DNA of 8,687 nucleotides, taken from contig JAJYGU010000278.1 in the NCBI GenBank assembly GCA_021784975.1, positions 1 to 8,687 of the forward strand, written 5' to 3'. Position numbers and translations under genes: made by a program. A model generated the notes under the pieces. It was not told where the DNA came from, made no database searches, and saw nothing but the letters and a program-made list of their open reading frames with translations. Origin of the DNA: Planctomycetota bacterium. GTDB taxonomy: Bacteria > Planctomycetota > Planctomycetia > Pirellulales > Thermoguttaceae. This document shows positions 1 to 5,913 of this stretch, piece after piece (within the stretch, counting starts at the first letter, position 1; each line of letters begins with the position of its first letter).

Positions 1-747
1 GAAGACGTAATGCCAATCGGTGCGGGCAAGCTCGAAGGCCACGCCGTGGGTGTTCACCCATTTGCAGTACGGGTCGTCGGGCTTATACGCCACGCCGAAC
101 GGCCAGAAGTGGATGTTTTCGATGTGCCCGATGTCGTAGCACTCGTCAACGAAAATGCCCCGCCAACTGGGATATCCGGTCACGTTCCGCACCAGGTGCC
201 GGGCGGCGTTTACCAGCTTGATGCCTTCGTAGGGATTCAGCAGGCAACACTGGCTGATGCCGACGTTCACCGTGCCGTGCGATTCGATGCAGGGCGGATA
301 AGGCACCGGCGGCACGTCGCTTTGCTTCCATTCGGGATAAATCACCGCCAGCCCCATAATGGCGGAGTTGTTGCCCGCCAGACGCACGAACGGCGGCCCT
401 TTTTGCGAGCCGCGGCCGGCGTAAGCCAGCAGGATGGTGCCGTTGGGCTTCTCGGTCTGGCTGGAGATGGTGGGCGGCACGCGATAGGTGCCCTGGAGCG
501 TGACGCCGGCGGGGATGGCGAGGTTTCCATTGACACGAAACCGTCCCGACGGCAGTTCGACGAGGCCGCCGCCGGCCTTGCCGGCCGCGTCGAGGGCGTT
601 CTGAATGGCTTGGGTGTTATCGGCCGTGCCATCGCCGACCGCCCCCGCCACGTTCCAATGGCCGGGCGACTGGGCACGGCCTGATGACGCAATCAAAGCA
701 AACACGATGCTCAGCAGGACTACGCAGCACGTCGGCAATCTTCGCAT
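1..747 (-). CDS. Secreted pectate-lyase-superfamily (beta-helix) protein, 3' end beyond the window
   Basis: The frame is open from ATG at 747-745 to the window edge, giving 249 codons without a stop; the C-terminus is missing. Residues 1-25 are a Sec signal peptide (MRR, a hydrophobic run at about 8-20, then SSGRA-Q). Residues about 31-86 carry the hallmark of the Pectate_lyase_3 / right-handed beta-helix superfamily: GAVGDGTADNTQAIQNAL, then GGGLVELPSGRF and IPAGVTLQG. The remainder (about 120-249) has short repeating coil-like strands, as in a parallel beta-helix. Family members act outside the cytoplasm on polysaccharides as lyases or glycosidases (PL/GH28/GH55-like); the substrate is not readable here, and catalytic residues probably lie further along. 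AAGGA at 756-760, 8 nt from the ATG, supports the start. Only 40 bp separate it from the upstream oxidoreductase gene on the same strand, so co-transcription is likely. Fold assignment is strong; enzymatic activity is inference. Confidence 0.88.
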   Translation of the reverse strand, partial: MRRLPTCCVVLLSIVFALIASSGRAQSPGHWNVAGAVGDGTADNTQAIQNALDAAGKAGGGLVELPSGRFRVNGNLAIPAGVTLQGTYRVPPTISSQTEKPNGTILLAYAGRGSQKGPPFVRLAGNNSAIMGLAVIYPEWKQSDVPPVPYPPCIESHGTVNVGISQCCLLNPYEGIKLVNAARHLVRNVTGYPSWRGIFVDECYDIGHIENIHFWPFGVAYKPDDPYCKWVNTHGVAFELARTDWHYVF

Positions 748-787
748 AGCTTTCTTCCTTTTCGATAACCGGGGATATTGCGGACTG

Positions 788-2194
788 TCAGATTTCCGAC
801 CAGGCGCCGGGTGTGGGCACCGGGTAGCGGCCGTTCTTGCCGGCGTGGACCGGGGCCGGGCTTTCGGCGGTCAGGGCGGCGACGTTCGGGCAGAAGCGGA
901 ACTTCGACGCCAGGACTTCATCCCAGGTGATGATCTTCCCGCTGTGCACCGCCGCCCGCCCCATAAACGCGGCCAGATCGGAGAGGGCTGCCCGGCGGGC
1001 TTCGTTGTACGGCTTGTCGTTGCGGATCGCGTGCAGCAGCGACTCCCACTCGGCCTGCCAGGGGTTGACCCGCTCCCGCGGCGGTTTCCAGGCGACGTTA
1101 TCCGCGGCGACGCGCTGATCCTTGTAGATTCGCGACGTCGGGGCGTGGATGTTGCCGGAGAACTGGCCGGCGCATTTGGTGCCGTGTACGTAAGTGACGA
1201 AATCGTTGTAGCAACTGGGAATATACCGCCCGGTGACAAAGGCCTTCGTACCGTCGGCAAAGGTGTATTCGATCGCGTAGCTGTCGAGGTCTTGGCTGCA
1301 ATCGGTATTGTTGGCCGAACGGCCGCCCACGCCGTGCGCGGCCACGGGCCAGGCGTCCTTGATCCAGCAGCACTCGTCGATCTGGTGGATCATGTATTCG
1401 AGGAAGAACCCGGAAGAGGCCCAGAGGAACTTGGTGGCGCGGCGGATTTGGGCGAGTAGCTCATTCTCTCCGGGCTGGATCGGCGGCATCCAATAGCCGC
1501 CGTCCATACGGTAGGCGCGGATGAGCTGGATCTGCCCCAGGGCGCCGTCGCGGATCTTCTGGATCATGGCCTGCCGGGCGGCGGAATGTCGGCACATCAG
1601 GCCGGCTGCGATCTTCAGGTTCTTCTTCTCGGCGGCCGCGCCGGCGCGAAGGATCTGCTGCGCGCCGCCCGGATCGGCCGCGAAATTCTTCTCCATGAAC
1701 ACGTTGACGCCCTTTTCGACGGCGTATTCCAAGTGCGTGGCCCGGAAGGCGGCGTGGGTGGTCAGCAGGGCCACGTCGCCGGGGCGCAGGCAGTCGATGG
1801 CCTTGCGGTAGGCGTCGAAACCCAGGAATTGACGGTCCTTGGGGACGTCGATCTTGTCGCCCAGCAGCTTATGCAGGGCCTTGTGGGAGCTCTGCAGGCG
1901 ATCGTCGAAGAGGTCGGCCATGGCGATCAGCTTGATCGGCCCGGCCGACGAGAAGTTCTGTTCGCCGGCGGCGCGGAAACGATTGTCCATCACCAGCCCG
2001 CCGGCCGACATCGCGTTGGCGATGGCGCCGCTGCCGCGGCCGCCGCAGCCGATCAAGGCCAGCCGAATGGTGTTGTCCTCGGCGGCGTGGACGCGGGGAA
2101 CGGCCACGCCCGCCAAGGCCGAGGCCGCCGCCAGCCGGGCAGTGTTCTTCAAAAACTCACGACGGGGGGCGATAGGGTTCGATGGCTCGGTCAT
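788..2194 (-). CDS. Tat-exported Gfo/Idh/MocA family oxidoreductase
   Basis: 468 residues. Residues 1-37 are a twin-arginine signal: PRREFLKNT with R11-R12, a long Ala-rich hydrophobic segment, and likely cleavage after VHA (35-37). A Rossmann nucleotide-binding loop follows at 49-54 (GCGGRG). The family's EKP motif appears as E163-K164-N165, retaining the catalytic-type Lys but with Asn for Pro. The C-terminal sugar-binding domain has E261-x3-H265-x2-D268 (EYMIHQID), matching the D-x3-H-x2-D pattern with Glu for the first Asp. The C-terminal segment NPWQAEWESLLHAI and MGRAAVHSG...TWDEVL is typical of planctomycete members. Such enzymes oxidise or reduce sugars or polyols with NAD(P); exported ones such as Zymomonas GFOR carry pre-bound cofactor. 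The start at 2194 is chosen over an in-frame ATG at 2209 because AAAGGA sits 6 nt upstream and the signal begins there. It lies between two secreted glycan-related genes. The substrate is unknown. Confidence 0.93.
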   Translation of the reverse strand: MTEPSNPIAPRREFLKNTARLAAASALAGVAVPRVHAAEDNTIRLALIGCGGRGSGAIANAMSAGGLVMDNRFRAAGEQNFSSAGPIKLIAMADLFDDRLQSSHKALHKLLGDKIDVPKDRQFLGFDAYRKAIDCLRPGDVALLTTHAAFRATHLEYAVEKGVNVFMEKNFAADPGGAQQILRAGAAAEKKNLKIAAGLMCRHSAARQAMIQKIRDGALGQIQLIRAYRMDGGYWMPPIQPGENELLAQIRRATKFLWASSGFFLEYMIHQIDECCWIKDAWPVAAHGVGGRSANNTDCSQDLDSYAIEYTFADGTKAFVTGRYIPSCYNDFVTYVHGTKCAGQFSGNIHAPTSRIYKDQRVAADNVAWKPPRERVNPWQAEWESLLHAIRNDKPYNEARRAALSDLAAFMGRAAVHSGKIITWDEVLASKFRFCPNVAALTAESPAPVHAGKNGRYPVPTPGAWSEI

Positions 2195-2200
2195 GAGGGT

Positions 2201-2206
2201 TCCTTT
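2201..2206 (-). promoter_or_regulatory. Ribosome binding site deciding the oxidoreductase start
   Basis: AAAGGA on the minus strand, 6 nt before ATG at 2194. The alternative ATG at 2209 has only GC-rich, non-Shine-Dalgarno sequence upstream, so the 5-codon longer reading is disfavoured. Confidence 0.7.
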
Positions 2207-2245
2207 CATGGTTTACGGGGCCTATTGAGAATTTCGGTGTGCCAA

Positions 2246-2270
2246 GGAAGACAGTCCCATTCTTTCCGCG
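2246..2270 (+). repeat. GGGACNGTCCC-type intergenic repeat, copy 1
   Basis: Degenerate copy of the element described at 7986-8008: a GACAGTCCC half-palindrome, two bases, a T-rich run (TCTTT) and CCGCG. It is inverted relative to the copy at 2293-2316, and the two can pair over most of their length around a 22-nt loop (2271-2292). It lies in the gap between the DUF4838 and oxidoreductase genes, so a transcript reading through would contain a large hairpin. Confidence 0.65.
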
Positions 2271-2292
2271 TCCATACGGCCGCATGGCGCCG

Positions 2293-2316
2293 GCCGCAAA
2301 AATTGGGACAGTCTCC
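2293..2316 (-). repeat. GGGACNGTCCC-type intergenic repeat, copy 2
   Basis: On the minus strand this reads GGAGACTGTCCC, AA, TTTTT, GCGGC. It matches the consensus core and T-tract and is the inverted partner of copy 1. It is also a near direct repeat of copy 3 just upstream in transcription order (shared GGGAC-N-GTC and A5/T5 run). Confidence 0.7.
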
Positions 2317-2320
2317 TGTG

Positions 2321-2344
2321 CCGCGAAAAACCGGGACCGTCCCC
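2321..2344 (-). repeat. GGGACNGTCCC-type intergenic repeat, copy 3
   Basis: On the minus strand this reads GGGGACGGTCCC, GG, TTTTT, CGCGG. It starts 4 nt after the TAG stop (2349-2351) of the DUF4838 gene. The short GGGA/TCCC palindrome followed by five T resembles a very small intrinsic terminator in the direction of that gene, but the 4-bp stem is weak by itself. Confidence 0.7.
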
Positions 2345-2348
2345 TGGT

Positions 2349-4169
2349 CTACGGCTTGGTTTTCAGGTCTTTGGCCAACTGCTTGCGATAGGCGTCCTTG
2401 TCCAGCCGCTTTCCTTCGCGGAGGCAGGTCAGGTGGCTCTTGGCCAGGGTATCGACGTAGGGCCGAAAGCGGGCCAGGATGACCTGGTGATATTGGTCGC
2501 TCATCGGCCGCTGGCTCAAGACGTATTTGCGCCCCCGTTCCAACAGGGCGTAGTCGACGCTCAGCCGGCCGATCTTCACCCGATCGAGCACCGCCGGATC
2601 GTCAGCCGTCAAATTTTCGGCCTGTTGCCACAACTGGTTGGCCTTCAACAACAGGTCGTCGCTCAGGTGGCGGCTGGTGACGCGATTGTAGATCATCACG
2701 TGGATGTTGTTGCGGACGGCGTAGTCGTGGATCAGGTCGACATAGGCGCGAATGGGCCCGGCCGCCTTGCCGTAATAGCCTTCGAGGAACTCGGTCATTG
2801 CCCGATTCATGTCGTAGTTCGGGTTCCAGAGACATTTGGCCATCAAGTAGCCGCCCAGGGCGGCCAGCTCGCTGTCGCGGGTGTCGTGGCTGTCTTCCTC
2901 GAAGATGCCCTTCACGTTGTGGGCCACGAAGAATTGCACGTTCGGCTCGAGCACCCAGTGGTTCGGGAAGGGGAGGAGGTAGGCGGCAAAGTCGGTCGTA
3001 TAGTCCCAAATCCACAGCCGGGGGGCTACTTTGGCCCAGGCCTCGATGTCTGCCCGGAACGAGCGGTTCTGCCGCGAGTCGCAGGTCGCCAGTGGATGGG
3101 AGAAACAACATTCGATCGGGCAGAGCCGAATGACCACGTTGGGCCGCGGCCGCATGTGCTTGGGCGCCTTCCGCGTCCACTGGTAGGCCAGCGTCTCCAC
3201 AATCTTGCCGGGAAACTCTTTCTCCACCGCCTCGGCGACGTGGTTCACCAGGTTCAGCACCGGGGCCATCTGCGTGCCTTCCTGCCTGGCCAAGGCTTGG
3301 CAGTTCGGACACTCGCAGTGTTTGTCGCAATCATTCTGCGAGACGGAAAATACGGTGGCGTCGGGCTGCTGCCGCATTGCCTCCAGGATCCGCTCGGTGC
3401 AGAGGCGGATTACCTCGGGATTCGTGCAGCAAAGCTGCGCGTAGCCATTTTGCCGCTTGCCCTTGACCAGCGAAAAATATTCCGGATGCTCCTTGAAGTA
3501 CTTTTCCGGCGGAATGAGGTGGCTGAAGGTGTGGACGAAATAGCCGTTTCCGAAGGCCACCCTGCCGCCGTACTTCGCTCCCAGCGGGGCGTTACTCGAG
3601 TTCAAACGGTTGTGGGCGCACCAGGCGGGATCAACGCAGTCGGCCATCAACGGCTCGCGATACTCCAGCACCGGAACCTGGCGGTCGTCGAGCGAGCCGA
3701 TCGCCAACCGCGGCGTCTTCGGGATTCGGCTGACGTCCGGGGTGAACCAACGACACCCCAAATGATCTTCCAGCAAGCCGTAGACGCCGTAGAGATTGCC
3801 CCGCGGCTCGCCGCCGACAATCACCAAAGTGTTTCCGGCGGTGCGGATCACATATCCTTCCTTGCCCAGCGAGGGGACGTCGAGGTTCGTGCCCATCGCG
3901 CGAAAATGCGCGTTATCGCCAAGGACAATCTCCCTGGCGGCGGCCGGCCGAGCATCCGATACGATGGGCAGTCGCGCCCCGCTCATCTCGCCGAGATACT
4001 TTTGCAGTTCCTCGGCGGCGTAGTTGGTCGACGGTGAGGCGCTTTGGGCCACCACGATCCGGTACGGTGAATTGCCGTTTTCGGCCAGAACCAATTCCCC
4101 GGCCGGGACGGCGGCGACGAAAGACAACGACACGACCGAGAACAGCAGAGCAACCAGGCGAATTCGCAT
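2349..4169 (-). CDS. DUF4838 domain-containing secreted protein (glycoside-hydrolase-like)
   Basis: 606 residues. Residues 1-24 are a Sec signal (MRIR, hydrophobic core about 5-20, AVPAG). Residues about 35-160 look like the alpha-glucuronidase/GH20-type N-terminal alpha/beta domain: a YAAEELQKYL helix, IVLGDN, IVGGEPRGNLYGVYGLLE and GCRWFTPD. Residues about 195-470 match DUF4838, with HTFSHLIPPEKYFKEHPEYF, an SQND motif at 277-280 and a cysteine cluster C285-x-C287-x2-C290, then WIWDYTTDF (386-394) and GIFEEDS (421-427), where acidic residues E424/E425 are candidate catalytic groups. A helical C-terminal part follows. DUF4838 proteins are generally uncharacterised but occur in polysaccharide-degradation loci, so a glycan-cleaving role outside the cytoplasm is inference. 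AAAGGAG 7 nt upstream fixes the start at 4169; an in-frame upstream extension to 4298 would bury the signal peptide. It appears to be first in a three-gene operon. Confidence 0.9.
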   Translation of the reverse strand: MRIRLVALLFSVVSLSFVAAVPAGELVLAENGNSPYRIVVAQSASPSTNYAAEELQKYLGEMSGARLPIVSDARPAAAREIVLGDNAHFRAMGTNLDVPSLGKEGYVIRTAGNTLVIVGGEPRGNLYGVYGLLEDHLGCRWFTPDVSRIPKTPRLAIGSLDDRQVPVLEYREPLMADCVDPAWCAHNRLNSSNAPLGAKYGGRVAFGNGYFVHTFSHLIPPEKYFKEHPEYFSLVKGKRQNGYAQLCCTNPEVIRLCTERILEAMRQQPDATVFSVSQNDCDKHCECPNCQALARQEGTQMAPVLNLVNHVAEAVEKEFPGKIVETLAYQWTRKAPKHMRPRPNVVIRLCPIECCFSHPLATCDSRQNRSFRADIEAWAKVAPRLWIWDYTTDFAAYLLPFPNHWVLEPNVQFFVAHNVKGIFEEDSHDTRDSELAALGGYLMAKCLWNPNYDMNRAMTEFLEGYYGKAAGPIRAYVDLIHDYAVRNNIHVMIYNRVTSRHLSDDLLLKANQLWQQAENLTADDPAVLDRVKIGRLSVDYALLERGRKYVLSQRPMSDQYHQVILARFRPYVDTLAKSHLTCLREGKRLDKDAYRKQLAKDLKTKP

Positions 4170-4176
4170 GAAACGG

Positions 4177-4183
4177 CTCCTTT
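4177..4183 (-). promoter_or_regulatory. Ribosome binding site deciding the DUF4838 gene start
   Basis: AAAGGAG on the minus strand, 7 nt before ATG at 4169, close to ideal. It supports the start that places the hydrophobic signal peptide at the N-terminus and argues against the 43-codon in-frame extension. Confidence 0.75.
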
Positions 4184-4268
4184 CGGCACAGAGGCGGGCG
4201 GCAGGAATCGGGCACGGCGGGGCGAACACCGCGGCGGGCTGCCCGGCCGCGGCAGGATCACGGCCCGT

Positions 4269-4297
4269 AGTATAGCCGAGCGCCGCCCGGTTATCCA
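4269..4297 (-). promoter_or_regulatory. Candidate sigma70-type promoter for the DUF4838-oxidoreductase-beta-helix genes
   Basis: On the minus strand TGGATA (4297-4292) is followed after exactly 17 nt by TATACT (4274-4269). These match the -35 and -10 consensus at 4/6 and 5/6 positions. The start point would be near 4262, leaving a leader of about 93 nt before ATG at 4169. This is one of the few AT-richer spots in a GC-rich region. It is a sequence match only. Confidence 0.45.
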
Positions 4298-4299
4298 CT

Positions 4300-4473
4300 A
4301 TGGCTCGGCCTCAACATGGAGCGTTGATCTTCGAGTTCACCCTGGCGATGGCCCACCGGCTGGGCTTGAAGAGCATCGCCGCCAGTCCCACAATGCGTGA
4401 CAAGGGCATCGTCCCAATATCCATCGCCCGGTTGACGGAGCCATGCGAGAAGAGCAAACCAGCGACCGCATGA
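4300..4473 (+). CDS. Doubtful short reading frame, 57 codons, overlapping the glycosyltransferase start
   Basis: The frame runs from ATG at 4300 to TGA at 4471-4473 and is open upstream only to a TAG at 4273. Its product (MARPQHGALIFEFTLAMAHR...) has an amphipathic helix-like stretch at about 8-28; I do not recognise a family. There is no Shine-Dalgarno sequence before the ATG, and the frame overlaps the -35 box proposed for the divergent gene. In its favour, it ends in an ATGA overlap with the likely start of the glycosyltransferase (4470), the arrangement seen in translationally coupled pairs, and it fills a gap that otherwise has no gene. It may be a small gene, the 3' remnant of a lost gene or chance. 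Confidence 0.2.
   Translation: MARPQHGALIFEFTLAMAHRLGLKSIAASPTMRDKGIVPISIARLTEPCEKSKPATA
4366..4394 (+). promoter_or_regulatory. Weak candidate promoter for the glycosyltransferase gene
   Basis: TTGAAG (4366-4371), 17 nt, then CACAAT (4389-4394), each matching the sigma70 consensus at 4/6. The start point would be near 4401, shortly before either candidate start codon (4443 or 4470). The match is weak in a region that must hold some promoter for this strand. Confidence 0.2.
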
Positions 4474-5792
4474 CAAGACAGCACTTAGTCCTCTTTACCC
4501 GATTTCCGCAGCCGGGCAAGGTAAAGACTCGGCTTGTTCCGGCGTTGGGGCCGCAGCGGGCCGCGGAACTTGCCCGCGAGATGACTCAGCATACGCTTGC
4601 CTGGGCGCGGGAGCTTGCCCAAGGTTTTCCCGTCAGCCTGGAGATCCGCTTCGACGGAGGTGACGCCGAGCAGATGGCCACCACCTTTGGCAATGGCCTC
4701 CCCTATTGTCCGCAGGGGGAGGGCGACCTCGGTTGCCGCATGGAGCGCGCCCTTAAGGAGGCATTCTTCCAAGGGGCAGGCCGCGCCGTCGTCATCGGCA
4801 CCGACTGCCCGGAACTCACGCCCAAACTGATTCTTGAGTCGTTCCAACGATTGGCGGACTACGACCTGGTCCTTGGCCCGGCTGGCGACGGCGGCTACTA
4901 CCTGATCGGCTTGCGAGCGGACAGGCCGCAGCTTTTCGCGGACATTGCCTGGGGGAGCGAGCGAGTCCTGGAGCAGACGTTATGCCGCGCCGACGCGCTT
5001 TCCCTCAAAGTGTCGCTGCTGGAGACGCTTTCCGACGTGGACCGCCCGGATGATCTGGCCGTATGGCATCGAGTCCGGCAGTCACTTTCGGCGCGCTCCA
5101 CCACGCGGATTTCGGTGATCATCCCGACCCTCAACGAGGCAGCCCAGCTTTCGCAGACGTTGGGCAGCCTGCGTTGTGGCGAGGACCTGGAGATCATCGT
5201 GGTCGATGGCGGGAGCGATGACGCGACGCTCGAGATCGCCGAGCGGGAAGGTTGCCGCGTGCTTCGCTCGCCGCCTGGCCTCGCCCTTCAAATGAATGTA
5301 GCTGCTGGCGCGGCCAGCAATCCGGTGTTGCTGTTCCTTCATGCCGACACGCGGTTGGCTCCCGGGTTTTGCCCGGCGGTCCTGGCAGCGTTGCGAGAGC
5401 CGGGCGTGGTCGGCGGGGCGTTTCGCCTCCGGATCGACGCTCCCGGCTGGCCGCTCCGCGTCATTGAACGGGCGGTGAATCTTCGCTCGCGCGCCCTCCA
5501 GATGCCCTACGGCGACCAGGGCATCTTCGTTCGCAAAGAGATCTTTCAAGAGCTGGGTGGTTTCGCGATCCTTCCGATCATGGAAGACTTCCATTTCATC
5601 CAGCGGCTTCGCCGGCGAGGCAGAATCCGCATTGCGCCCCTGCCGGCATCGACTTCCGCCCGCCGCTGGCAAGAGTTGGGTCCCTGGCGGACGACTTGGA
5701 TCAATCAGGCGATTATCCTCGGGTACTGTCTGGGCATGTCTCCCCAGCGGCTGGCCCGGTGGTATCATCGCCGCTGTCGGCCGCCGGCATGA
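4470..5792 (+). CDS. Two-domain glycosyltransferase: TIGR04282-like (DUF2064) fused to TIGR04283-like GT2
   Basis: 440 residues from 4470; a start at 4443 would add nine. Residues 1-200 form a CofC-like nucleotidyl/glycosyltransferase domain (TIGR04282, 'rSAM/selenodomain-associated transferase 1'): FTRFPQPGKVKTRL (9-22), GTDCPE (110-115) and GPAGDGGYYLIG (136-147). Residues about 214-435 form a GT-A family 2 domain (TIGR04283, 'transferase 2'): ISVIIPTLNE (214-223), DGGSDD (246-251), FLHADT (289-294, the DxD-like site), PYGDQGIF (346-353) and PIMEDF (369-374), with ARRW near 397-400. Both domains keep their motifs, so both may be active. Elsewhere these are usually separate adjacent genes near a radical SAM gene; no such partner is in the window. 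The start is uncertain: 4470 fits the family N-terminus but has no good RBS, while 4443 has GGAG only 2 nt away. No membrane helix is obvious. The acceptor is unknown. Confidence 0.9.
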   Translation: MTRQHLVLFTRFPQPGKVKTRLVPALGPQRAAELAREMTQHTLAWARELAQGFPVSLEIRFDGGDAEQMATTFGNGLPYCPQGEGDLGCRMERALKEAFFQGAGRAVVIGTDCPELTPKLILESFQRLADYDLVLGPAGDGGYYLIGLRADRPQLFADIAWGSERVLEQTLCRADALSLKVSLLETLSDVDRPDDLAVWHRVRQSLSARSTTRISVIIPTLNEAAQLSQTLGSLRCGEDLEIIVVDGGSDDATLEIAEREGCRVLRSPPGLALQMNVAAGAASNPVLLFLHADTRLAPGFCPAVLAALREPGVVGGAFRLRIDAPGWPLRVIERAVNLRSRALQMPYGDQGIFVRKEIFQELGGFAILPIMEDFHFIQRLRRRGRIRIAPLPASTSARRWQELGPWRTTWINQAIILGYCLGMSPQRLARWYHRRCRPPA

Positions 5793-5913
5793 GTCTGGAG
5801 AGCTTGCAGAAGTGGAACGGTTGCCCGAAGGCGAGCAGTCCGCCGGCCATCGTCGACCTCGCCCCCTTGCTCGCCGATGCACGCTGGGCAACCGTACGCC
5901 ACCGCACCCGTCG
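5793..5913. other. Convergent intergenic region between glycosyltransferase and kinase genes
   Basis: Two genes converge here with 121 bp between their stops. An exact 8-bp inverted repeat, GGCGAGCA at 5830-5837 and TGCTCGCC at 5868-5875, encloses a 30-nt loop. There is no T-tract on either strand, so I do not call it an intrinsic terminator. A short plus-strand frame (5789-5947, 52 codons) starts in an ATGA overlap with the glycosyltransferase stop but runs into the kinase 3' end and has no recognisable content. Confidence 0.4.

Noticed and set aside
10..684. A 224-codon plus-strand frame at the left edge
   Set aside because: The opposite strand encodes a signal peptide plus clear Pectate_lyase_3 motifs in a frame open to the window edge, so this is its antisense shadow.
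605..1459. A 284-codon plus-strand frame over the beta-helix and oxidoreductase genes
   Set aside because: It spans the junction of two well-supported minus-strand genes, has no family similarity and is explained by GC-driven absence of stops.
2246..2344. CRISPR-like array
   Set aside because: Only three copies, in mixed orientation, with unequal spacing and no cas genes; the units are short palindromes with T-tracts.
1586..2482. A 298-codon plus-strand frame crossing the repeat cluster
   Set aside because: It runs through two minus-strand genes and the non-coding repeats. The translated repeats give low-complexity GTVP-like text, a common artefact.
2433..4037. A 534-codon plus-strand open frame opposite the DUF4838 gene
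   Set aside because: Its product has no recognisable domain and looks like the Val/Gly/His-rich antisense reading typical of GC-rich genes. The minus-strand frame has a signal peptide, family motifs and an ideal ribosome binding site.
5830..5875. Bidirectional terminator between the convergent genes
   Set aside because: The 8-bp stem is exact, but the loop is 30 nt and no U-run follows on either strand, so evidence for intrinsic termination is inadequate.
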